Assembly (NCBI GenBank): GCA_015489185.1
Contig: WGAE01000048.1
Coordinates: 1-8,399 of the forward strand
DNA: 8,399 nucleotides
Reading direction: 5' to 3'
From: Campylobacterales bacterium
GTDB taxonomy: Bacteria > Campylobacterota > Campylobacteria > Campylobacterales > QNZT01
Shown here: positions 1 through 6,599 of the stretch, in pieces
Layout of the letters: each line of letters opens with the position of its first letter
Position numbering within the stretch: the stretch's first letter is position 1
Position numbers and translations under genes: made by a program
Notes under the pieces: model-generated
What the model was told of the DNA's origin: nothing
What the model saw: the letters and a program-made list of their open reading frames with translations, nothing else
Database searches by the model: none

Positions 1-484
1 CCACCGAAAACGCGAGTCTCGCAAACATTCCGCTACTGTACATCTTCACCGGCTGGTGGATGAACTCACCGATATCGGCAAACTCCAGAATCGCATCGAC
101 TTTGGCGTCCATCTCCTCTTTGGTAAAGCCCATGATCGTACCGTTGAGATAGATATTTTCCAATCCTGTCATTTCGGGATTAAATCCAGCACCCAGTTCC
201 AACAGGGAAGCGATCTTGCCGTTGACCTGCACCTCCCCGCTTGTCGGGGTCAGTACACCGGTGATGATCTTCAGAAGTGTCGATTTCCCCGCACCGTTTT
301 TACCGATGATACCGACCGTCTCCCCTTTTTTGATCTCGAAGCTTACATCTTTGAGCGCATAAAAGTCATGATGGTACTTCTTTCCGAACGGATTGAGTGC
401 CTCTTTGAGCCGATCCTTCGGTGAGTCGTAGAGGTGGTAGACTTTGGTGAGGTTTTTGACGCTGATAGCGATATCTTTTTCCAT
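1..484 (-). CDS. wzt: Polysaccharide ABC exporter ATP-binding protein, Wzt type (3' end cut by window)
   Basis: This is the N-terminal 161 residues of the ATPase that powers export of a lipid-linked polysaccharide through the Wzm channel in the inner membrane. I translated it by hand from the ATG at 484-482. Walker A, GKNGAGKST, is at residues 61-69. The stretch SLLELGAGFNPEMTGLENI (about 93-111) is typical of Wzt/TagH-type ATPases. The degenerate ABC signature YSSGMFARLAF is at 149-159, just before the window ends. Walker B, the H-loop and any C-terminal carbohydrate-binding domain lie outside the window. It is therefore not possible to tell whether this is a long Wzt that reads the chain terminus or a short capsule/teichoic-acid type. 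The start codon overlaps the wzm stop by one base (TGATG) and no clear ribosome site precedes it, so translation is probably coupled to wzm. Confidence 0.93.
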   Translation of the reverse strand, partial: MEKDIAISVKNLTKVYHLYDSPKDRLKEALNPFGKKYHHDFYALKDVSFEIKKGETVGIIGKNGAGKSTLLKIITGVLTPTSGEVQVNGKIASLLELGAGFNPEMTGLENIYLNGTIMGFTKEEMDAKVDAILEFADIGEFIHQPVKMYSSGMFARLAFSV

Positions 485-1293
485 CACAGCACATCCGCAA
501 AGTGGGGTTGGAGTTTTCGAAAGGTTTTAAAGCCGAGTACCAGCAGTCCCAGCGCTACTGTCCAGAAATAGAGTGTCAGCAGCGGACGTTCCCAGAACCA
601 GACGTGGTTGATCATGCTGTCCCGATACCCTTCGACCAGATAGTAAAGTGGGTTGAGTTTGAAATAGAGATGGTATTTGGGCGAAAACATATTGACCGAC
701 CAGAAGATGGGTGTCGCCCAGAAAGCGATCTGCAGCAGCATCGCCACCAGTTGCCCCACGTCGCGGAAAAAGACCACGACCGACGAGGTGATGTAACTGA
801 TCCCCAGAATCAGCACGATCGTCGCAAAAAGGTAGTAAAGAACCTGCAACCAGTGCAAATCGAAACCGAACCCGTACAGCATGAAGAGAACAAACATCAG
901 ACCGATGAAAAAGAGGTGCACGATCAGTGCGGAGAAGATTTTGATCAATGGCAGAAACGAGACTTTAAAGACGATCTTCTTGACCAGATAACTGTTCTCC
1001 AGCACGGCGTTGGTAGCGTTGGAGACGGCATCAGAGAAGAAAAACCACGGAAACATCCCCGCAATCAGCCAAAGGATGAAGGGAACATTGTGCACCGGCT
1101 GCGATTTGAACCCGACCTGAAAGACGAACCAGAAGATCAGCACCGTGATCGCCGGCTGAATGAACGCCCAGAGGATCCCCAGATACGATCCCAGATAGCG
1201 CTGGCGAAAGTCGTTGATCACCAGCGATTTGAAGATCGCACGGTTTCGGACAAGATCACGTACAAAAAGAGCCGTATCACGAAAAAGTTTCAA
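484..1293 (-). CDS. wzm: Polysaccharide ABC exporter permease, Wzm type (ABC-2 family)
   Basis: This is the membrane channel subunit of an ABC exporter that moves undecaprenyl-linked polysaccharide across the inner membrane, paired with the adjacent Wzt. The 269-residue length is normal for Wzm/TagG/KpsM permeases. After a cytoplasmic amphipathic N-terminus it has about six hydrophobic segments, near residues 34-60, 72-88, 113-140, 148-172, 181-200 and 236-256. Family-typical features are the QRYLGSYLGILWAFIQP segment (31-47), FFRDVGQ (175-181) and NPLYYLVEGYRD (214-225). The start codon is TTG. An in-frame TAA lies 15 bases upstream (1308-1306), and the next possible start (a GTG at residue 25) would remove the conserved N-terminus, so TTG is the best choice. 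An AAGG ribosome site at 1307-1304 sits 10 bases upstream. The gene is preceded by the only real intergenic gap in the window and is probably transcribed from its own promoter as well as by read-through. Confidence 0.93.
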   Translation of the reverse strand: MKLFRDTALFVRDLVRNRAIFKSLVINDFRQRYLGSYLGILWAFIQPAITVLIFWFVFQVGFKSQPVHNVPFILWLIAGMFPWFFFSDAVSNATNAVLENSYLVKKIVFKVSFLPLIKIFSALIVHLFFIGLMFVLFMLYGFGFDLHWLQVLYYLFATIVLILGISYITSSVVVFFRDVGQLVAMLLQIAFWATPIFWSVNMFSPKYHLYFKLNPLYYLVEGYRDSMINHVWFWERPLLTLYFWTVALGLLVLGFKTFRKLQPHFADVL

Positions 1294-1383
1294 TCCCGAT
1301 ATACCTTATAATTTTATTAAATATTTTAACATAAATCAAATAATAAAAAGGTATACTTGATTAGCTATACATAAAAACGGTAT
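1294..1383. other. AT-rich intergenic spacer between glycosyltransferase and wzm
   Basis: This 90-base gap is the only substantial non-coding stretch in the window. By direct count 18 of 90 bases are G or C (20%), far below the neighbouring wzm gene. It contains a candidate promoter for wzm-wzt and a weak inverted repeat around the GTATA/TATAC elements near 1351-1370. I found no G+C-rich stem followed by a T run, so no intrinsic terminator after the glycosyltransferase is supported. Confidence 0.7.
1311..1339 (-). promoter_or_regulatory. Candidate sigma-70-type promoter for wzm-wzt
   Basis: On the minus strand a TTGATT element (1339-1334) is followed after exactly 17 bases by TAAAAT (1316-1311). 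Each differs from the sigma-70 consensus hexamers at only one or two positions. The element lies 17 bases before the TTG start of wzm, so a transcript would begin about 5-12 bases ahead of it, almost on top of the AAGG ribosome site, leaving a very short leader. In such an AT-rich spacer chance matches are frequent, and another TAAAAT occurs a few bases upstream. The position in the only gap is the main support. Confidence 0.4.
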
Positions 1384-2292
1384 CTATCCCTGACTAATTC
1401 CCAAAATTTTCCGGCCCAGGAAATAAACTACGTAATATGGTGAAAGTAATAAATATTGAGGATACTTCGTAGTAATTTTGCGCAATGAATCGTAATCTTT
1501 TTGTTGAAGCAGTTTAACGACGGAAGCAGTAATCCGTCTTGAATTGTTTAAAAAGATATGCATTTTCAAATAGGCGGAGAGATGATTTTCATTTGCGTAT
1601 TTTTTCAAAAATTCAAAATTCTCCACATCGTAGGCGTAAACTTTCGTACTCGTAAGGTTATTGGGGTGTACTCTGTAATAGGTATGGTACTGATCGATAC
1701 ATATCGCAAGATGATTTTTGGTCACTTTCAGCAGTACGTCGTAATCTTCGGCATAGTGCAGATTTGTATCGATTTTTCCGACCTTTTTTAAAATATCCGC
1801 CCTGAAGATAGCGGAAGAGATAAACACAAAATCGCCGTGTATAATCAGTTTGTCATGAATATCTCCGTCGTAATGCTCTTCATAATATCCGAATGTCTTA
1901 CCCTCCGCATCGATATACTCTGTTTTTGAGTAGATCAAAGAGACCTTCTCTCTCTGAGGATGTTTTTCAAGCGCCTCAAAAGAGGCTTTGAGTTTATCTT
2001 CGTGCCAGATGTCGTCACAATCGAGTATCGCCACCCACTCCCCGTTTGTCTGGTCTATCGCAAGATTTCTTGCTTCTCCGAGCGGTGTATGTGTCGGTGC
2101 GTAAAAATATCTGATCCGTTCATCCCCGTACGATTTGACAATCTCCGCACTATTGTCGGTTGACTGATTGTCCCAGAAGATAATCTCCCAGTTGGTATAT
2201 GTTTGCTTCATGACACTGTCAAGCGCAATCTTCAGATACTCACTGCAGTTAAAACAATTCATCACAATCGATACGAGCGGTCTGTCAGACAT
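1384..2292 (-). CDS. Family 2 (GT-A fold) glycosyltransferase
   Basis: This is probably a cytoplasmic inverting glycosyltransferase that transfers a sugar from a nucleotide donor to the growing lipid-linked glycan. The 302-residue protein opens with the GT2 nucleotide-binding region (LVSIVMNCFNCSEYL, 6-20), then WDNQSTD (40-46), a DxD-type metal site DCDD (91-94), and AEDYD (181-185), which supplies the likely catalytic acidic residue. The C-terminus (about 283-298) is hydrophobic and may touch the membrane. Donor and acceptor cannot be read from the sequence. The position directly after the CDP-sugar genes suggests it may use that product. The start overlaps the aminotransferase stop by 8 bases and has an AAGGA site (2305-2301) 8 bases upstream. 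The 3' half is clearly more AT-rich than wzm: 17 of 60 bases are G+C at 1441-1500, against 34 of 60 at 541-600. This hints at a separate origin or exchange. Confidence 0.9.
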   Translation of the reverse strand: MSDRPLVSIVMNCFNCSEYLKIALDSVMKQTYTNWEIIFWDNQSTDNSAEIVKSYGDERIRYFYAPTHTPLGEARNLAIDQTNGEWVAILDCDDIWHEDKLKASFEALEKHPQREKVSLIYSKTEYIDAEGKTFGYYEEHYDGDIHDKLIIHGDFVFISSAIFRADILKKVGKIDTNLHYAEDYDVLLKVTKNHLAICIDQYHTYYRVHPNNLTSTKVYAYDVENFEFLKKYANENHLSAYLKMHIFLNNSRRITASVVKLLQQKDYDSLRKITTKYPQYLLLSPYYVVYFLGRKILGISQG

Positions 2293-3403
2293 TGTAAAAT
2301 TCCTTAATGGTTTCTATCACTTTCGTCTGCTCCTCCTGCGTCAGATCGAAATGGCAGGGCAGCGTTAAAATCTTTTGATACACACGTTCGGTTTTCGGCA
2401 GTGCAACATCCGATCTGTATTTGGATAAAAGATGATTCGGTTTGTAGTGAATACCGCACTCGATGTTACGCGCCAATAAAAAGGCTCTCAGCGCGTCTCT
2501 GTTTTGTGCCTTGATAACAAAAATATGCGGAATAATCTCATCGTAGTTAAAATCCAGAAACGCAATATGCGGGATCGCCTGCAACTCCTCCAGATATCTT
2601 CGGACAATCGCTTTTCTTTTTTCCCCGAATTTTTTCAGTTTTTTTAACTGCTCTATGCCGATTGCCGCCATAATATTACTCATATGATAGCGAAAACCCT
2701 GCTCTGCTACGTCAAAATCCCAGCTACGCTGACCCGCAAAACGTTTTTGGGTGTCTTTATGGACGCCCAGCAATCTTCCGTCCTGTACCCTCTGAATCAG
2801 ATCGGGATCGTCTGAAAGAATTGCACCCCCCTCTCCGGAGGTGATATTTTTGATCCCGTCAAAACTAAAACAGATAATATCCCCCTCTTCTCCCACAAAC
2901 TTTCCGTCTCTTTTGCAACCGAACGCCTGAGCCGCATCTTCGACAACGCGCAAATTATGTAACCTTGCCAATTCATAAACGGCATCCATCTGTCGGGAAT
3001 TGCTGGCATAGTGTACCGGCATAATCGCTTTTGTCTTTTTCGTAATCTTCTTTTTTGCGTCTTCAACATCTATAAAGAGTGTCGCTTCGTCGATCTCTAC
3101 GGCAACCGGTGTCGCCCCGCAAGCGGATATCACCTGAAAAGAGGCAACATACGTCAGTGACGGCACCAGCACCTCATCACCCGCCCGAATTCCCAGTCCT
3201 AAAAGCGCCAGATGCAAAGCCGAAGTACCGGTATTGACACATACGACCTCTTTTTCGGTACCCAGATAGCGCTTTATCTCCGTTTCAAACTGTTTGACCT
3301 CTTCCCCCATCCCGAGATACTCTTTCTCAAGCACCTCCAAAACGGCGGCCTTCTCTTCCTCTCCGATAGCGGATTTTGATAACCGGATCGTCTTACCAGG
3401 CAT
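2285..3403 (-). CDS. DegT/DnrJ/EryC1/StrS family sugar aminotransferase (PLP-dependent)
   Basis: This enzyme is expected to transfer an amino group, usually from glutamate, to a keto group of a nucleotide-linked deoxysugar. From the chosen start it has 372 residues, normal for the family. Visible motifs are NTGTSALHLAL (57-67, cofactor phosphate binding), VVEDAAQAFG (153-162, containing the Asp that contacts the pyridine nitrogen) and FSFDGIKNITSGEGG (179-193), with Lys185 as the Schiff-base lysine. That lysine separates it from the RfbH/E1 3-dehydratases, which carry histidine there. An upstream ATG at 3448 would add 15 residues unlike the family. The ATG at 3403 begins MPGKTIRLSKS and has a GGAAGAG ribosome site 7 bases ahead, so it is preferred. 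It overlaps the cupin gene by 11 bases and the glycosyltransferase by 8. The substrate is inferred to be the CDP-4-keto-6-deoxyhexose made by RfbF/RfbG or an isomer of it. Confidence 0.9.
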   Translation of the reverse strand: MPGKTIRLSKSAIGEEEKAAVLEVLEKEYLGMGEEVKQFETEIKRYLGTEKEVVCVNTGTSALHLALLGLGIRAGDEVLVPSLTYVASFQVISACGATPVAVEIDEATLFIDVEDAKKKITKKTKAIMPVHYASNSRQMDAVYELARLHNLRVVEDAAQAFGCKRDGKFVGEEGDIICFSFDGIKNITSGEGGAILSDDPDLIQRVQDGRLLGVHKDTQKRFAGQRSWDFDVAEQGFRYHMSNIMAAIGIEQLKKLKKFGEKRKAIVRRYLEELQAIPHIAFLDFNYDEIIPHIFVIKAQNRDALRAFLLARNIECGIHYKPNHLLSKYRSDVALPKTERVYQKILTLPCHFDLTQEEQTKVIETIKEFYNV

Positions 3404-3800
3404 AGTCGATCTCTTCCAGCGGTATATTGACGGCTTCTTGAGGATCATGTTCCAGATCGGCGATGTTTAACAGCATATTGTGCTCTCCTGTTCCGCGAAA
3501 CGCCACCCATGCTCCCGGTTTTACCGTCAATCTTTGATAGTTGTTTTTTGAGAGCTTGACGGAGAAAAACTCTTTTTGCGCTTCATCATAGACGACAAAC
3601 TCAATCTCACCGCTGACAACGATCAGATTGAGCGTCATACGCGTATGCTTTTTCCATCCTTTGATCTCACCTTTGTGAATCGTTGAAAAATAGGCTTCAC
3701 CGAAACCGGCATACCCCGGATCTGATCTTTTCATACCGTGATAGACGTCCCCTTTGGGGTGAAAAATTTGCTTCAGCGGAGTTACAATCACTTTGTCCAT
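3393..3800 (-). CDS. Small RmlC/FdtA-like cupin, probable nucleotide-sugar isomerase or epimerase
   Basis: This 135-residue protein resembles the short members of the dTDP-4-dehydrorhamnose 3,5-epimerase-like cupins. The core is FGEAYFSTIHKGEIKGWKKH (33-52) followed by MTLNLIVVSGEIEFVVYDE (55-73), then PGAWVAFRGTGEHN (95-108), and it ends IDYAW. True RmlC proteins are about 180 residues and carry a catalytic His in a RG(L/W)H motif. FdtA-type 3,4-ketoisomerases carry RGFHAH. Here the matching segment reads KGWKKH, so Lys50 stands at the first His position and only His52 remains. The exact reaction is therefore open: 3- or 5-epimerisation, 3,4-keto isomerisation, or a non-catalytic or accessory role. 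Its place between rfbG and the aminotransferase, overlapping both (13 and 11 bases), strongly suggests that it acts on the 4-keto-6-deoxy intermediate or its product. An AAGAGG ribosome site lies 6 bases before the ATG. Confidence 0.8.
   Translation of the reverse strand: MDKVIVTPLKQIFHPKGDVYHGMKRSDPGYAGFGEAYFSTIHKGEIKGWKKHTRMTLNLIVVSGEIEFVVYDEAQKEFFSVKLSKNNYQRLTVKPGAWVAFRGTGEHNMLLNIADLEHDPQEAVNIPLEEIDYAW
3411..3417 (-). promoter_or_regulatory. Ribosome binding site deciding the aminotransferase start
   Basis: GGAAGAG on the minus strand lies inside the 3' end of the cupin gene, with a 7-base spacer before the ATG at 3403. The spacing is near ideal, which supports the internal ATG over the one at 3448. 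Confidence 0.6.
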
Positions 3801-4888
3801 AGCAGACCTCTTTTGCGCGCAATCGCTTCATACTCTTCGATCTGCGCAATCGTCTTTTCATACATATCCGTATCGGAATTGTAAAAGTCGTAATACCATT
3901 CGCTTGTAAAGCGGATCATATCCCTGTACGCCAGATTCGCCTGCCATTTCAGATACGCCAGCGCCTTATCGCAGTTAAGTTTCAAAAGCCCCGCTTCATG
4001 AAACGGGATATTTCCCGTCACCCGGTAGGCATCTTCGGGATTTTTAAAATGCCAGTAGGCGCTCAGATCGATCAACAACTCTTTGACGGTACTGTTCTGC
4101 TCGGCACGCGGACCGAAATTAAACGCCTCTCCATGAAAAAAGTCATCTCTTTGCAACGCTTCGCCAAGCGTCAGATAGCCGCTGAGTGGCTCCAGGACAT
4201 GCTGCCACGGTCTGGTAGCATCAGGGCTTCTGATTTCAACTTTTTCCCCTTTACTCCACGCAGTCATACAATCAACAACGATTCTGTCTTTCGCCCAGTC
4301 TCCGCCGCCGATCACGTTTCCGGCACGGGCTACCGCCATCTTAACACGAGATTCGGGACTTTTGAAAAAGGAGTGAAAATATGATTTGATAATCAGTTCG
4401 GCAGCACCTTTACTTCCGCTGTAAATATCCTTACCGCCCATCTTGTCATCTTCTTTATATCCCCAGATCTGTTCGACATTATCGTACGCTTTGTCACTGG
4501 TGATAATCACGGCGGTACAATGATGGTTGGACTCTTTCAGAGCGTGCAACACATTTGTCGTTCCCATAACATTTGAAGAGATCGTTTCAATCGGATCCGC
4601 ATACGAAGTCGATACAATAGGCTGCGCCGCCAGATGAAACAGAAAATCGGGTTTTTCGTCGGCAATAATCTTTTGCACGGTTTGCAAATCTCTGATATCT
4701 TCACGATAATCTTTAATCTGATGCTGCAAATCCAGTTCATGAAACATCGAAGGATCGCTAGGAATATCTTTGGAGATACCGACAACATCGGCACCCAGTT
4801 TTAAAAGCCACACGGTAAGCCAGCTTCCCTTAAACCCCGTATGTCCCGTGACCAAAACTTTTTTGTTTTTATAGACATTGTTAAACAT
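3788..4888 (-). CDS. rfbG: CDP-glucose 4,6-dehydratase
   Basis: This short-chain dehydrogenase/reductase family enzyme uses bound NAD to convert CDP-glucose to CDP-4-keto-6-deoxyglucose in the cytoplasm. The 366-residue length fits RfbG/DdhB. The Rossmann glycine motif GHTGFKG is at residues 15-21, HLAAQP at 85-90, TSDKAY at 130-135 (the Ser/Thr-Asp-Lys of 4,6-dehydratases), and the catalytic pair Tyr156-x3-Lys160 lies in IYSGSKGAAE. ARAGNVIGGGDWAKDRIV and the RPWQHVLEP segment are characteristic of the CDP-glucose branch rather than the dTDP- or GDP-specific dehydratases. The ATG follows the rfbF stop with no gap (TAAATG). A GGGA site 7 bases upstream is embedded in the end of rfbF. The product feeds the downstream cupin and aminotransferase. 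Confidence 0.96.
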   Translation of the reverse strand: MFNNVYKNKKVLVTGHTGFKGSWLTVWLLKLGADVVGISKDIPSDPSMFHELDLQHQIKDYREDIRDLQTVQKIIADEKPDFLFHLAAQPIVSTSYADPIETISSNVMGTTNVLHALKESNHHCTAVIITSDKAYDNVEQIWGYKEDDKMGGKDIYSGSKGAAELIIKSYFHSFFKSPESRVKMAVARAGNVIGGGDWAKDRIVVDCMTAWSKGEKVEIRSPDATRPWQHVLEPLSGYLTLGEALQRDDFFHGEAFNFGPRAEQNSTVKELLIDLSAYWHFKNPEDAYRVTGNIPFHEAGLLKLNCDKALAYLKWQANLAYRDMIRFTSEWYYDFYNSDTDMYEKTIAQIEEYEAIARKRGLLWTK

Positions 4889-5668
4889 TTATTTTTCCCA
4901 TACCTTCCACAAAGCTCTGTTTTCATTCCACATACTGTTGAGAATGTTTTTATCTCGGAGGGTATCCATCGGCATCCAGAATCCATGATGTCTGTATGTA
5001 AATATTTTCCCGTCTTCGGCAAGCCTTCTTAACGGTTCCTGCTCAAAAACAACATCGTCACCGTCTCCTATATAATCAAAGACTTCAGGTTCGCATACGA
5101 AAAAGCCCGCATTGATCCAGCTACCGTCTCCTCTGGGTTTTTCCTGAAATTTGACAACTCTGTTATCCGAATCGATCTCCAGCGCCCCGAAACGTCCGTC
5201 CGGCTGTGCCGAAGTCATCGTCAACGCTTTGCCGTGAGATTTGTGAAACGTGATCAGCGCATTGATATCAATATTTCCCACACCGTCGCCGTAAGTCAGC
5301 AAAAAAGGCTCGTTTCCGACAACTTTCTTTGCCCGTTTAATACGCGTACCCGTCATAGAGTGGAGTCCCGTATCCAGAAGTGTCACACGCCACGGTTCAC
5401 TGCTGTTGTTCAAAATCTCCATTTTATTATTTTGCAAATCGATCGTAAAATCATTCTGGTGTAAAAAGTAGTTGGCAAAATACTCTTTGATATAGTATCC
5501 TTTATACCCCAGCAGTATCACAAAATCGTGAATACCGTATGCCGAATATATCTTCATAATGTGCCAGAGAATCGGCTTGCCTCCGATCTCTACCATCGGT
5601 TTGGGGCGGATATCGGTCTCTTCACTCAATCTGGTACCGAATCCCCCGGCCAAAATCAAAACTTTCAT
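4889..5668 (-). CDS. rfbF: Glucose-1-phosphate cytidylyltransferase
   Basis: This enzyme joins CTP and alpha-D-glucose-1-phosphate to give CDP-glucose and pyrophosphate, the entry step to CDP-linked deoxysugars. The 259-residue length is standard for RfbF/DdhA. The nucleotidyltransferase signature LAGGFGTRLSEET runs at residues 6-18, followed by RPKPMVEIGGKPILWHIMK (21-39), the metal-site GDG (127-129), PDGRFGALE (156-164), FQEKP (174-178), SWINAGFFV (183-191) and HGFWMPMDTLRDK (228-240). The last of these is a family hallmark. It starts 16 bases after the deacetylase stop, with an AAGGAG ribosome site (5685-5680) overlapping that stop and an 11-base spacer. This is the only small intergenic gap upstream of the glycosyltransferase and marks the boundary between the modification trio and the sugar module. 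Confidence 0.97.
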   Translation of the reverse strand: MKVLILAGGFGTRLSEETDIRPKPMVEIGGKPILWHIMKIYSAYGIHDFVILLGYKGYYIKEYFANYFLHQNDFTIDLQNNKMEILNNSSEPWRVTLLDTGLHSMTGTRIKRAKKVVGNEPFLLTYGDGVGNIDINALITFHKSHGKALTMTSAQPDGRFGALEIDSDNRVVKFQEKPRGDGSWINAGFFVCEPEVFDYIGDGDDVVFEQEPLRRLAEDGKIFTYRHHGFWMPMDTLRDKNILNSMWNENRALWKVWEK

Positions 5669-5684
5669 AATACTCTATACTCCT

Positions 5685-6599
5685 TTATTTTTCAAAACCG
5701 TTTCGGTAACGCATTGCCTCTTCATCAAGTCTTATTGGATTTCGCCGTTCCGGAAGGGGGATCAGTTTCGTTGATTCCCAGTCCACCCGTCGTACCGCTT
5801 CATCCAGATCAATAAACTCAAAATCCTGAATCAGACGTTCGAGTTTGTTCAGCGCTCCTTTGAGTCCGACACTCGCTTTGAACTTTTTCTTTAGCGGAAG
5901 ATCGGGAAGGATCGGACGATCGCCGTCGAAATCGTGCGGATGAAAATAGCTCATCGAATAGTCGCTCTTCTTTAAAAAGTGATGAATCACCCGATACGGC
6001 ATCAATCGAAAATATCCGCCGCCGGCAAAAACGATCTTTTTCATCATGATCTGACTCAGGCTCATCGGAAACTCTTTGATAATCCCGTTATTGGCGGCGA
6101 TACGCACCGGCTTTTGGTAGCCGAAACGCTCAAATCCCCCGTGATCACGTTTGGCAGGGAATATCGAACAGTCGATCTCTATACCATGTTCCAGCAGTAT
6201 ATCAAATACCCATCGGTTCTGCTCCTTGAGAGAAAAACCGGGAGCACGGTAGGCGCGTATCTTTTTGCCGGTCACATCTTCAAGTCGTTTGATGGAAGTC
6301 ACCAGGTCCTCTTCAAACTCTTTGATCCGCTGTTCATAGACCAGTTGATGCAGATTGGAGTGGGTAGCTATCTCATACCCCAGTGAATCGAGCCGTTTGA
6401 CAATATGCGCATGGTTTTTCGTCAGCCACCCCAGACAGAAAAAGGTCGCTTTCTGGTTGTTACGATCCAGTACTTCCAGTACTTTGTCTATGTTGGCATC
6501 CAGACGATAATCGAACGACGCCCAGTGCTTCTCCTCTTTCGTACTCTCATGATCGAGAATATGAAACCACTCCTCTACATCAAACGTCAATATTCTCAT
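5685..6599 (-). CDS. Polysaccharide deacetylase, NodB-like (exosortase/EPS-associated type)
   Basis: This is a carbohydrate esterase family 4-like enzyme expected to remove N-acetyl groups from a glycan or glycan precursor in a metal-dependent reaction. The protein has 304 residues. It opens with ILTFDVEEWFH (3-13; the FDVEEWF form is typical of the exosortase-associated branch), then the metal-binding His80-x3-His84 in ATHSNLHQL, RAYRAPGFS (115-123), GGGYFRLMPY (193-202) and FHPHDFD (219-225). No signal peptide is visible, so it probably acts in the cytoplasm. A GTG at 6611 could add four residues. The ATG at 6599 is preferred because homologues begin at this motif and it forms an ATGA overlap with the HAD gene. 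Its presence in an O-antigen/capsule-like cluster suggests it deacetylates an N-acetylhexosamine unit of this glycan, but the substrate is not shown. Confidence 0.88.
   Translation of the reverse strand: MRILTFDVEEWFHILDHESTKEEKHWASFDYRLDANIDKVLEVLDRNNQKATFFCLGWLTKNHAHIVKRLDSLGYEIATHSNLHQLVYEQRIKEFEEDLVTSIKRLEDVTGKKIRAYRAPGFSLKEQNRWVFDILLEHGIEIDCSIFPAKRDHGGFERFGYQKPVRIAANNGIIKEFPMSLSQIMMKKIVFAGGGYFRLMPYRVIHHFLKKSDYSMSYFHPHDFDGDRPILPDLPLKKKFKASVGLKGALNKLERLIQDFEFIDLDEAVRRVDWESTKLIPLPERRNPIRLDEEAMRYRNGFEK

Noticed and set aside
56..424. Plus-strand open frame of 122 codons
   Set aside because: It lies opposite the Wzt ATPase, whose Walker A and signature motifs are clear on the minus strand.
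502..1311. 269-codon open frame on the plus strand
   Set aside because: It is the antisense of the wzm permease. Its translation is highly charged and repetitive in composition with no family motif, while the minus strand encodes a clear six-segment permease.
1340..1395. Intrinsic terminator after the glycosyltransferase gene
   Set aside because: A short T run occurs just after the stop codon, but no stable G+C-rich stem precedes it; the weak GTATA/TATAC repeat is not followed by a T run on the minus strand.
2285..3403. RfbH-type CDP-6-deoxy-4-ketoglucose 3-dehydratase
   Set aside because: Considered because it follows rfbFG, but the PLP-binding lysine is present and the protein is clearly shorter than RfbH (about 430-440 residues).
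3404..3448. Longer N-terminus for the aminotransferase from the ATG at 3448
   Set aside because: It would extend the overlap with the cupin gene to 56 bases and add 15 residues not typical of the family; the ATG at 3403 has a better ribosome site and family-like start.
5979..6386. Plus-strand open frame of 135 codons
   Set aside because: It is antisense to the deacetylase with its metal-binding and catalytic motifs; no recognisable domain or ribosome site.
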